Assembly: GCA_964617455.1 (NCBI GenBank)
Contig: CAZTYF010000006.1
Span: 32,828-96,827, forward strand
DNA: 64,000 nt
Direction of reading: 5' to 3'
Source: Monoglobus sp964617455
GTDB taxonomy: Bacteria; Bacillota; Clostridia; Monoglobales; Monoglobaceae
A program made the position numbers and the translations under genes. A model generated the notes under the pieces. That model was given only the letters and a program-made list of their open reading frames with translations. It made no database searches and was not told where the DNA came from. Below, piece after piece: positions 36,737-45,154 of the stretch. The first letter of the stretch is position 1; every line of letters begins with the position of its first letter.

Positions 36737-38518
36737 ATGACAGGCTTCAAAGAAAGCAAAAACGAGAAAGTAAATATATGGCTCAAAGAGCAAGTGGAAC
36801 TGTGCCGCCCCGACTCCGTGGTTTGGATTGACGGAAGTCGGGAGCAGCTGGATGCCCTTCGGGACGAGGCTGTCTCCACCGGAGAAATGATAGAACTCAA
36901 CCAAGAAAAACTCCCGGGCTGTTATTATCACAGAACGGCGGAAAACGATGTGGCCCGTGTTGAGGACAGAACCTACATTTGCACTCCCACCCAAGAGGAA
37001 GCGGCCCCAATAAACAACTGGATGGCCCCCGACGAGATGTATGCCAAGCTTCACAAGCTCTACGACAGCTCCATGGAAGGCAGAACCATGTACGTTATTC
37101 CCTATTCGATGGGCCCCGTAGGCTCTCCTTTTTCGAAGATAGGAATCGAACTCACGGACAGCATCTATGTGGTGCTCAATATGGATATTATGACCCGCAT
37201 AGGCGACAAGGTTATGGAAGCCTTGGGCACGGACGGCAGCTTCGTGAAATGCCTCCACTCCAAGAAAGACGTCAATCCGGAAGAGAGATACATAGTGCAT
37301 TTTCCCCAGGACGACACCATTATGTCGGTCAATTCGGCCTATGGCGGAAATGTGCTGCTGGGTAAAAAGTGCTTTGCCCTGAGAATCGCATCCTATTTGG
37401 GTAAAAAAGAAGGCTGGATGGCAGAGCATATGCTTATTTTGGGTCTTGAGAATCCCCAAGGCGAGGTGAAATATGTGGCTGCAGCATTCCCCAGCGCCTG
37501 CGGAAAAACCAACCTTGCCATGCTGATTCCCCCCAAATATCTGAAGGAAAAAGGCTACAAAGTGTGGACCGTGGGGGACGATATTGCCTGGCTGAGAATA
37601 AACCCCAAGGACGGCAAACTCTATGCCATCAATCCGGAAGCGGGATTTTTCGGTGTGGCACCGGGCACCAGCGAGAAGACCAACTTCAACGCTCTTGAAT
37701 CCACCAAGCGGGACACCATTTTCACCAATGTGGCCATAAACAACGACGATATGACGGTTTGGTGGGAAGGCCTTGACAAAAATCCCCCCAAGAACTGCAC
37801 AAACTGGTTGGGCGAAAAGGTTGACGGCACCACCTATGAGGGCAACTTGGCCCACCCCAACTCCCGATTCACCGCTCCTGCCAAGAACTGTCCCTGCATT
37901 TCGCCCGAATTTGAGAACCCTCAAGGTGTTCCCATCTCCGCCATCATATTCGGCGGACGGCGGGCAAAGACCGCTCCCTTGGTATATCAAGCTCGGGATT
38001 GGAAACACGGAGTGTTTGTGGGAGCGACAATGGCCTCGGAGACCACCGCTGCCGCGGCGGGAGCCGTAGGTGTGGTAAGGCGGGACCCCATGGCCATGAA
38101 ACCCTTTGTGGGCTACAATATGGCGGATTACTTTGAGCACTGGCTGGAAATGGGAGAAAAACTGGGAGACAACGCGCCTCAAATCTTCCATGTAAACTGG
38201 TTCAAAAAAGACGAAAAGGGCAACTTTATGTGGCCCGGATTCGGGGACAATATGAGAGTCCTCCTGTGGATAGTCGACAGGGTTTCCGGCAAGGCGGAGG
38301 CTCGGGACAGCGAGATAGGCCTGCTGCCAAAGGCTTCGGATATAGACATCACCGGTCTTGATATGACAACGGAAGACATCGAAGCTCTCCTCAGTGTGGA
38401 CAAGGAGGCCTGGAGAGAAGATGTGGAAAACATAAAAGAGTACTTTGCTCAATTCGGTGACAGACTTCCCGAGGAAATCAAGCATCAGTTGGAAATTCTC
38501 GACAACAACCTGAAATAA
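36737..38518 (+). CDS. pckG: Phosphoenolpyruvate carboxykinase (GTP)
   Basis: The 593-residue protein is the GTP-dependent type. It has the kinase loop FPSACGKTNLAMLIPP near residue 255 with its reactive Cys, an N-terminal VWIDGSREQLDAL segment, and the length of the GTP family (the ATP type is about 530 and reads G.SGTGKTT). It interconverts oxaloacetate and PEP plus CO2. In fermenting anaerobes it often runs towards oxaloacetate, feeding succinate or amino acids. AAGGAGG precedes the ATG, and a GC-rich hairpin (38526-38550) follows the stop. Confidence 0.96.
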   Translation: MTGFKESKNEKVNIWLKEQVELCRPDSVVWIDGSREQLDALRDEAVSTGEMIELNQEKLPGCYYHRTAENDVARVEDRTYICTPTQEEAAPINNWMAPDEMYAKLHKLYDSSMEGRTMYVIPYSMGPVGSPFSKIGIELTDSIYVVLNMDIMTRIGDKVMEALGTDGSFVKCLHSKKDVNPEERYIVHFPQDDTIMSVNSAYGGNVLLGKKCFALRIASYLGKKEGWMAEHMLILGLENPQGEVKYVAAAFPSACGKTNLAMLIPPKYLKEKGYKVWTVGDDIAWLRINPKDGKLYAINPEAGFFGVAPGTSEKTNFNALESTKRDTIFTNVAINNDDMTVWWEGLDKNPPKNCTNWLGEKVDGTTYEGNLAHPNSRFTAPAKNCPCISPEFENPQGVPISAIIFGGRRAKTAPLVYQARDWKHGVFVGATMASETTAAAAGAVGVVRRDPMAMKPFVGYNMADYFEHWLEMGEKLGDNAPQIFHVNWFKKDEKGNFMWPGFGDNMRVLLWIVDRVSGKAEARDSEIGLLPKASDIDITGLDMTTEDIEALLSVDKEAWREDVENIKEYFAQFGDRLPEEIKHQLEILDNNLK

Positions 38519-38525
38519 AACCCCG

Positions 38526-38554
38526 GCCCCGCACCCTCCCGGTGCGGGGCTTGA
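38526..38554 (+). terminator. GC-rich hairpin after pckG
   Basis: GCCCCGCACC pairs perfectly with GGTGCGGGGC. The T tract after it is poor (TTGAAC), so termination strength is uncertain. Confidence 0.5.
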
Positions 38555-38621
38555 ACTCGTTATAAACACATTCGGAACGAAACTTCTGCCCGGCGAAAGG
38601 GCCGAATACCGGAGGTACACC

Positions 38622-39170
38622 ATGACAGCGGCTGTGACAAACGTGGATTTTGCGATTCTGAATTTCATACAGGCCCATATGCACTTCCCCCTTCTCGATT
38701 CCCTGATGAAATTTTTCACCTTTTTGGGAAACGGAGGCATGGTATGGGTCGTCTTGGCTCTTTGCCTGTGTTTTGCGAAAAAATACCGCCCCTGCGGCAT
38801 TGCCTTAATCATCGGCCTGCTCCTGGGGCTGCTTGTCGGCACTTTGGGCCTTAAGAACGTCATATGCCGCCCGAGGCCCTTTGAGCAAGATACAACCGCC
38901 GTCCTGCTCATTCCGCCCCCCTCGGGATATTCTTTCCCCTCCGGACACGCTCTCTCTTCATTCACCGCAGCCTTCCTGCTTTTGATGTATCGGGTGAAAT
39001 ACCTCGATTGGGCCGCCCTACTTTTGGCGTGCCTCGTGGCCTTTTCCCGACTTTATCTCTTCGTTCACTTCCCCACCGACATAATAGGCGGAATCCTCCT
39101 GGCGGCCCTGATTTCGGCCCTAACCTACGGAGCAGCCGAATTTATCAAAAGGCGAAAAAAGCAACCATAG
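38622..39170 (+). CDS. PAP2-family membrane phosphatase
   Basis: The 182-residue protein has about five helices and the three PAP2 motifs: KNVICRPRPF (KxxxxxxRP), YSFPSGHALSSF (PSGH) and SRLYLFVHFPTDIIGG (SRxxxxxHxxxD). These form the phosphatase active site at the outer membrane face. Small PAP2 proteins of this type often dephosphorylate undecaprenyl pyrophosphate or lipid phosphates. GGAGGTA precedes the ATG. The gene's 3' end overlaps a reading frame on the other strand by about 46 bp. Confidence 0.9.
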   Translation: MTAAVTNVDFAILNFIQAHMHFPLLDSLMKFFTFLGNGGMVWVVLALCLCFAKKYRPCGIALIIGLLLGLLVGTLGLKNVICRPRPFEQDTTAVLLIPPPSGYSFPSGHALSSFTAAFLLLMYRVKYLDWAALLLACLVAFSRLYLFVHFPTDIIGGILLAALISALTYGAAEFIKRRKKQP

Positions 39171-39436
39171 CCGATTTTTCGATTCTCCGCTTCCGCTTTT
39201 GCCCTTGCAAGCTCAATTCTGAGCCTGTCAAGGGGCTCCTCGGGCGGCTCCTCGGGTGTTTCGTTGGCCGTTTCGGGCGGCTCGTTGGGCGGAGTCCCGC
39301 CGTTGTTGCCGTTCCCTGCATCGTTGTTACCGTTTTCCCAACCGTTTTGGTCAAGCCATTGGTGCGCGTTTTCACTGTTGGTATCGGCTTTTAATGCAGT
39401 TTGCAATAGCTCGTCAATGTTTACAACCGACAGCAT
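39125..39436 (-). CDS. Hypothetical small protein
   Basis: The frame encodes 103 residues. A possibly helical N-terminus (NIDELLQTALKADTN) is followed by a Gly/Asn-rich stretch, a Pro/Glu-rich stretch and a basic helix (DRLRIELARAKAEAEN). AAGGGA lies before the ATG, but no promoter is evident, and the end overlaps the PAP2 gene. I do not recognise a family. It may be a real small protein or a decayed fragment. Confidence 0.3.
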   Translation of the reverse strand: MLSVVNIDELLQTALKADTNSENAHQWLDQNGWENGNNDAGNGNNGGTPPNEPPETANETPEEPPEEPLDRLRIELARAKAEAENRKIGYGCFFRLLINSAAP

Positions 39437-39659
39437 ATTCGTGTTTCCCTTTGTCCTCGCAAGTTTGTCTATAACCTTATATGGGAATTGGGTCCATTGT
39501 TTTTTTTAGCTCGTTCATTCTTTTTCGCAAACGATATTATCTCTTCCTTGTCTTGTCCTTGTTTTATTTTTTGCACAAAACATGGAATTTTATTAAGCTA
39601 TCTGCAACGGGGCAAACCATTTTACATTGAAAAAATTTCATGTTTCTTTATACTGATTA
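39437..39659. other. AT-rich intergenic stretch without recognised features
   Basis: This stretch between the hypothetical gene and the PPC/SLH gene is AT-rich, with several poly-T runs. No promoter pair, hairpin terminator or RNA gene was convincing. It also marks the visible change to lower GC that continues through the type VII cluster. Confidence 0.5.
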
Positions 39660-41555
39660 CTACCATACATCGGAATTTTTTAATATTCTGAGGGACATTA
39701 AAATGGCTTGCTCTCGAGTTGCGGTTGCATATCCTTCGGCCTCCTGCTCTGCGGTCAAATTTCTCGGAGCAAAATGGGTGTCGTCTACTCCTTTTATTAC
39801 TCCGAATTTCGTCATATAATATACCGAGGTCTTTGCATAATCCGATATATATGCGTCATCGGCAAACTTGCTCACGCCGGATGTGTCCAAATGATAGTCC
39901 CCATCCCTTTCAAGTGACCAATCGGGGAAACCATACTTTTTGATTGCCCTGCAAAGCATGGTAGCAAGATCTTCCCTGGCAATGTCCAAATAGGGTTCAA
40001 AAGTTGTGGGACTCGTTCCGTTTGTGATTCCCAATGAAAATGCTTTTGCGATTTCATAGAAATTTTCGTCTTCGGAAATGTCATCAAAAGGACAGGTGGT
40101 GACCGAAACCGTTTGTCCGGAAAGCTCTTCATAGAGTTGCACTGAAATAGCGGCAAACTCCGAGCGGTTAACATATTCTGTCAGATCATCGCCCATTATC
40201 GTCTCAGGAATCAGATTATTTTCATATGCCTCCTCCACTTCCGCTTTTGCCCAATCCGAAACATTGGAGCCAAAGGAGGTCATCCCCGGGTCTTCATAAT
40301 TGGGATATACCGAAAAAGTCTGTGGATATGTCGGTTCCGGCTCGTATACCGGTGATGGTGTAGGAGTCGAAACAGGTCGCCGTGTCGGCACAGGTGTGGG
40401 GTCAACCTTTATTGGTTCAAATGAAAATTCAAAAAAATATGCGCCATATCCGGAATCCTTAGAAACCGAAAAATAATATCCTCCACTGCTCAACTCTATA
40501 TCTTCCGAGAATGAGATCTGCTCTGTCGTTGACTCCCAATATGGATTGCTTGACCAAATTTCCTCGCCGGATTCATCAAAGATTTTTAATGTTGATTCCT
40601 CTATTCCGTATCCCGTGTAGCTGAGGACAACTTCTCCGGATGAACTCAAATCAAAAGAATACACATCCACTTCATCATTCAGGGCAATATGCCCCGTATA
40701 TTCGCCGTTAAGTTCAATGAGACTTGCATCATTGATAGTATTATTACTGCCGCCTTGCTCTTCATCAAATGTTTCGTTTGCTGATGTGAAGTCAATCGTA
40801 AAATCATAGCTGCCATATCCGTTATATTCCGATACGGAAAGATAATATCCTCCACCTGATAGTTCAACTTTCTCCGAAAAAGATATTTGTTCTGTCATTG
40901 ACTCCCAATAAGGGTTGCTTGACCAAATTTCCTTGCCGGATTCATCAAAGATTTTTAATGTTGATTCCTCCATTCCGTATCCCGTGTAGCTGAGGACAAC
41001 TTCTCCGGATGAACTCAAATCAAAAGAATACACATCCACTTCATCATTCAGGGCAATATGCCCCGTATATTCGCCGTTAAGTTCAATGAGACTTGCATCA
41101 TTGATAGTATTATTGCTGCCTCCCTGTACTTCCTCGAATGTTTCGCTTGCGGACGTGAAGTCAATTGTAAAGTCATAACTGCCATATCCGTAATATTCCG
41201 ACACGGAAAAATAATATTCTCCGCCTGTTAATTCAATTTCTTCCGAAAAAGATATCTGTTCTGTCGCAGACTCCCAATAAGGCTCACTGTTCCAAAGCTC
41301 CTTGCCCGATTCATCGTAAATGCTCAATGATGAACATTCCATACCATTTCCGGTATATTCAAGAGCAATCCTTCCCGATGTATACAAATCAAAAAAATAT
41401 TCATCCGCTGAATTTATTTCTGTGATATCACCGGACATACTCGTGCCGATACTATAATATTGTGCATCACCTAAATCCCCTTCGGCAGCCACCGGAACAG
41501 ATAGTGTCATAACCACCAATAAAATTATCGCTAAAAAAATTGTTATTCTTTTCAT
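39660..41555 (-). CDS. Surface protein with three PPC-like repeats and SLH domains
   Basis: The 631-residue protein has a signal peptide and then three copies of a roughly 120-residue beta domain (about residues 28-140, 150-262 and 273-385). Each contains a D-Y-SFDLYxSG...LSYTG pattern like bacterial pre-peptidase C-terminal domains. A Pro/Thr linker (about 388-410) leads to a C-terminal region with three SLH-like repeats (TCPFDDISEDENFYEIAKAF, KFADDAYISDYAKT and others). It should sit on the cell wall. Copies 2 and 3 are almost identical in DNA. It ends the type VII-associated gene array. Confidence 0.75.
   Translation of the reverse strand: MKRITIFLAIILLVVMTLSVPVAAEGDLGDAQYYSIGTSMSGDITEINSADEYFFDLYTSGRIALEYTGNGMECSSLSIYDESGKELWNSEPYWESATEQISFSEEIELTGGEYYFSVSEYYGYGSYDFTIDFTSASETFEEVQGGSNNTINDASLIELNGEYTGHIALNDEVDVYSFDLSSSGEVVLSYTGYGMEESTLKIFDESGKEIWSSNPYWESMTEQISFSEKVELSGGGYYLSVSEYNGYGSYDFTIDFTSANETFDEEQGGSNNTINDASLIELNGEYTGHIALNDEVDVYSFDLSSSGEVVLSYTGYGIEESTLKIFDESGEEIWSSNPYWESTTEQISFSEDIELSSGGYYFSVSKDSGYGAYFFEFSFEPIKVDPTPVPTRRPVSTPTPSPVYEPEPTYPQTFSVYPNYEDPGMTSFGSNVSDWAKAEVEEAYENNLIPETIMGDDLTEYVNRSEFAAISVQLYEELSGQTVSVTTCPFDDISEDENFYEIAKAFSLGITNGTSPTTFEPYLDIAREDLATMLCRAIKKYGFPDWSLERDGDYHLDTSGVSKFADDAYISDYAKTSVYYMTKFGVIKGVDDTHFAPRNLTAEQEAEGYATATREQAILMSLRILKNSDVW
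40531..41115 (-). repeat. Near-identical internal repeats (369-bp period)
   Basis: The segment 40531-40746 recurs at 40900-41115 with only a handful of differences, exactly 369 bp (123 codons) apart. The first PPC-like copy is clearly more diverged. This points to a recent in-frame duplication, or gene conversion, within the surface protein. Confidence 0.85.
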
Positions 41556-41795
41556 TTAACTTCTTCCTTTCGAAAGCTCCGTTGTTTTTTCTCAATTTAG
41601 TTGTTTCAAATTTTCTTTCATTCAAAATCATTAAACACCAAAGTATTCGGAAACATTTTCTTCCACTTTTGTTTGCTTCTTTACAATACTTGTTCATAAT
41701 GACCATATCAGTAACGTGTTAACGAATTCAAAACCGTTGCTATTTTCCCCCGGCTTCCGTCAAGATATTGCAACATAATATAAACAACCAAAATA

Positions 41796-42806
41796 TCAAT
41801 ACGAAATATACACGGTTTGTGCTGCGTCATCCCAGTTGACAGTTGCTCCGAGAGCTTCGGCTGCCGCTCGGAGAGGAATATATGTGTAATCACCTATCAC
41901 GGCAGGTGCCACATCCATATACCGAACACTTCCGTTTTGCATATATGTATTATCGCCTATATACATTTTTACGACATTTGTGCTCGTACTGTTTTTCAAT
42001 GATACACACTGCATGCTTCCATACTCTTCCCATCCCACATTGTAGCCCATTTTTTCTGCAACCGCTCTTATGGGGACAAGGACTCTGTCGTTTTGCATAA
42101 TCGGAGGGCTGTCGGGATAGATATATTCTCCGTTCATAACTATGCCGATTGTGCCCGATATCTGTGCCACTATCGCAGTTGAAGACGGGATTGTTATGGT
42201 TTGCATCATTGAATAAACATCGGTAAAGTGGTTTGCTTCGGTGGATCGTACATAATTTACAGTCACAAGTTTTCCGTCTTGGACCGCTACATAAACAGTT
42301 ATATATCCGTAAAACGGATTATATCCGAATTTTGTTGCAGTAAATGCCTTTTCTGCCCTAAAATATTCAATGCCTGCTATATTTTCGCGGCTTGTTATCA
42401 TAGATTCACTTTTAACGCCGGCCTTGTTCGAGAGACGATTTGAAACAGCCTCATCACTTATTTCGGTTTCACATAGTGAAAAGAGAAATTCATCGCTCAA
42501 ATTTTCGGTATTGTTATGCGACAAATCACCGTAACCCATTAAGACACTTAAATCTTCCATTTCCACCGAGACCAATTCATTTTGATCAAACCTATAACTG
42601 TAATTAACTATACTTCCGGTGATATCGTTTTCGTTAATTTCAGTACTTTCGCTGTATGCCCAATCATCAGACATAACAAAGGATATACCCGTAGTCACAT
42701 CCTGGTAATACTGTGCAAAAACACCGGTACTAAACGATAATATTACCCCAATAACCAGCACCATCCCAACTATCTTTTTTATCTTTCCATAAAATTTTTT
42801 TCTCAA
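41796..42806 (-). CDS. Secreted stalk-domain protein, paralogue A
   Basis: The 336-residue protein starts at a TTG with AAGGAG upstream. A signal peptide is followed by a domain of about 170 residues that begins YYQDVTTGISFVMSDDWAYS, and a C-terminal stalk domain with VPIRAVAEKMGYNVGW and IPLRAAAEALGATVNWDDAA. The N-terminal domain resembles lipoprotein-like or PsbP-like folds found in clostridial exported proteins, but I cannot name it. The next gene upstream is a clear paralogue of the same layout. Function unknown. Confidence 0.75.
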   Translation of the reverse strand: MRKKFYGKIKKIVGMVLVIGVILSFSTGVFAQYYQDVTTGISFVMSDDWAYSESTEINENDITGSIVNYSYRFDQNELVSVEMEDLSVLMGYGDLSHNNTENLSDEFLFSLCETEISDEAVSNRLSNKAGVKSESMITSRENIAGIEYFRAEKAFTATKFGYNPFYGYITVYVAVQDGKLVTVNYVRSTEANHFTDVYSMMQTITIPSSTAIVAQISGTIGIVMNGEYIYPDSPPIMQNDRVLVPIRAVAEKMGYNVGWEEYGSMQCVSLKNSTSTNVVKMYIGDNTYMQNGSVRYMDVAPAVIGDYTYIPLRAAAEALGATVNWDDAAQTVYISY

Positions 42807-42876
42807 GACCTTTTTCTCCTTTTAACTCTTTTACAATCAAGTTTGCTTGCCTGCAAAAAATTCCATCATAGCTATA

Positions 42877-43860
42877 TTAATACGAAATATACACAGTTTG
42901 TGCTGCGTCATCCCAGTTGACAGTTGCCCCAAGAGCTTCGGCTGCCGCTCGGAGAGGAATATATGTGTAATCACCTATTACGGCAGGCGCCACATCCATA
43001 TATTGCAAATTCCCGTTGTGGGTATATGAGTTGTCACCTATATACATATTGACAATGTTACTACCGTTACTGCTTTTTATTGTCACTATTTGCACATCGG
43101 GACCGATTTCATTCCAATCGACACCATATCCCATTTTTTCGGCAATAGCCCTGATGGGGACAAGAACCCTATCGTTCTCCATTACGGGGGGAGCGTCGGG
43201 ATAGATATAGTTGCCATTCATAACTATACTTATCGGTGGCGGGGCTGCAGAAGGAACATTAATCGTTTGCAGCATAGCATAAACATCAGAAAAATGATTA
43301 TTATCATTGGAGCGCACGTACTTCACCATTACTTGGCTTCCATCGCAGATGGTCACATATTCCGTAATATATCCAAAAAAGGGATAGTATCCCGGTTCCG
43401 TAAGAGTAAATGCTTTTTCAACTCTGTAATATACAACTGCCCCGATAGTTTCACGCCTTGTTATCATTGACTCGCTCGTAACATATATTGCCTTACTGTT
43501 TAGCCGCCTTGCAATGGCCTCATCGCTTATATCTTCCTCACATAATGAAAACAGAAAATCATCTGATAAATTTTCGGTATTATAATTCGCCATATTCCTT
43601 TTATCGATTGAATTGCTTATATCATAAAAATCAATTCCGACAATTTCATTCTTTCCATATTTGTATCTGTAATTGATATTGCTGTCTCCATACTTTTCTT
43701 TGCCGCTATATGACCAATCGTCAGACATAACGAGGGAAACGCCTGTGGCGGCATCTTCGTAATATTGAGCAAAAACATCTATATTAAGCAAAAATAATAC
43801 AATAGCCAAAGTCACTGCCACACAAAAGGCTTTGTTATTTATTTTAAATTTTCTTTTCAA
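42877..43860 (-). CDS. Secreted stalk-domain protein, paralogue B
   Basis: I start this protein at a TTG (43860), six bases after AGAGGTG; the GTG at 43869 is the alternative. It has a signal peptide, an N-terminal domain beginning YYEDAATGVSLVMSDDWSYS, and a C-terminal stalk domain whose last 45 residues are nearly identical to those of the next gene. The pair arose by tandem duplication. The two may be sequential wall-linked partners of the secretion cluster, but nothing in the sequence proves this. Confidence 0.75.
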   Translation of the reverse strand: MKRKFKINNKAFCVAVTLAIVLFLLNIDVFAQYYEDAATGVSLVMSDDWSYSGKEKYGDSNINYRYKYGKNEIVGIDFYDISNSIDKRNMANYNTENLSDDFLFSLCEEDISDEAIARRLNSKAIYVTSESMITRRETIGAVVYYRVEKAFTLTEPGYYPFFGYITEYVTICDGSQVMVKYVRSNDNNHFSDVYAMLQTINVPSAAPPPISIVMNGNYIYPDAPPVMENDRVLVPIRAIAEKMGYGVDWNEIGPDVQIVTIKSSNGSNIVNMYIGDNSYTHNGNLQYMDVAPAVIGDYTYIPLRAAAEALGATVNWDDAAQTVYISY

Positions 43861-43880
43861 GGCTGTCACCTCTATAAAAA

Positions 43881-45119
43881 TTAATATATGGTACCCCGAT
43901 GGCCACTTTTTTTATTCGTTTCTTCGGATTCACTTCTACTGTTAAAAGCGCCCTCTTCATTGGGATGATTTTCAACCCTACGTGCACCATTTGTTCTATC
44001 AGATCTATTTGCACCTGTTTTTGGCGCCCTGCCTTTTTCGGCACTCCTTGATCTGTTTTCACCGATGTTTGGCTGTATATTTCCTTCGCCGTTATTACTA
44101 TATCTTCTATCACCGGGTGTGGATGTATTTTGATAATTGTCATCCGGTTCCCGAGAATTATTGTCTACCCAATCTAACCAACCATTATTCCTATCGTTAC
44201 CAAAGGAATGAGAAGTATCCCGCCTTGCAGTACCGGAATTTTCCAAGTCATAAGGTCTGTGAGATATTTCACTTACGCTTCCTAAACCAGCGGTCCTTTG
44301 CGACGAATATCCATCGCTTCTGTCATAATTATTATATACGTATTGATTATTGGTTAATTCGTGGGAGCTTTCAACAGGACTACGCAATGCCTCATTGTAG
44401 TAACCTGCCGCCGCAATTCCTCTGAGCACGCTCGATGCGATACCGATAAAAGTCCCGATCATCAAAAGAATGATGAGCAACACTCCCAAAGACGAAGCCA
44501 TGCCCATGCCCCGGTTTAAGATAAGACCGCTGATGCTATAATCGCTTGCTGTACCTATCAACGCCACAATAAGTACCACCAAGAGATAGTATAACACAGG
44601 TATTGCAAGGAAAACCAAATCAGTCAAAAACATGGAGCCCTTATAGCCCGTCGTCATTGATTTGGATTTATTTAGTGCGTCTGTTGCATCGATTTCTTTA
44701 TTCTGTATAAGTATATATGGCGTAAAAGCATAGCAATAGGATTTGTACTTGCTGATTACCACAAAAATTACAGAAACTATTACACCAATAATGGGAATGA
44801 TAAACGATAAAATTACACCCGAAATCGTCCATATATTTATCCATAACCATCGCCACAACATTCCTCCGCCCACTTGTTTCACTGACTTGAAACCAGATAG
44901 CAATTTTTTTGATTCGGGCTGCTTTCCGTTATATACATCAAGAAACACTGCAGACATTCCCGCATCTATAATCAAAACCACCGGAACCGAAATAATCGGA
45001 AGTATTCCCATAACATATGCGAGTATGACCATAAAATTTTTGAGCAGCGTAAAGCCGTATATTCGAACAGGCGAATGTCTGAACGCATTTATTGAGTTGC
45101 TTAAAACATATGAAAACAT
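43881..45119 (-). CDS. DUF975-like multi-pass membrane protein
   Basis: The 412-residue protein has about six membrane helices in the first 240 residues. The spacing and a TDALNKSKSMTTGYKGSMFL segment (family pattern: A...S...M.G.K...F) fit DUF975. The last 170 residues are a polar tail rich in Asn, Arg, Ser and Gly that should lie in the cytoplasm. The function of DUF975 is not known. Between a kinase gene and exported stalk proteins, it is a candidate for the membrane component missing from this secretion system. Confidence 0.65.
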   Translation of the reverse strand: MFSYVLSNSINAFRHSPVRIYGFTLLKNFMVILAYVMGILPIISVPVVLIIDAGMSAVFLDVYNGKQPESKKLLSGFKSVKQVGGGMLWRWLWINIWTISGVILSFIIPIIGVIVSVIFVVISKYKSYCYAFTPYILIQNKEIDATDALNKSKSMTTGYKGSMFLTDLVFLAIPVLYYLLVVLIVALIGTASDYSISGLILNRGMGMASSLGVLLIILLMIGTFIGIASSVLRGIAAAGYYNEALRSPVESSHELTNNQYVYNNYDRSDGYSSQRTAGLGSVSEISHRPYDLENSGTARRDTSHSFGNDRNNGWLDWVDNNSREPDDNYQNTSTPGDRRYSNNGEGNIQPNIGENRSRSAEKGRAPKTGANRSDRTNGARRVENHPNEEGAFNSRSESEETNKKSGHRGTIY

Positions 45120-45154
45120 AATTATCCTCCGGTTCTTTTAATATGACGATTCCA

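Noticed and set aside
36731..38965. 744-codon minus-strand frame across pckG
   Set aside because: It is the complementary-strand shadow of a high-GC, strongly conserved PEPCK gene and has no domain pattern or ribosome-binding site.
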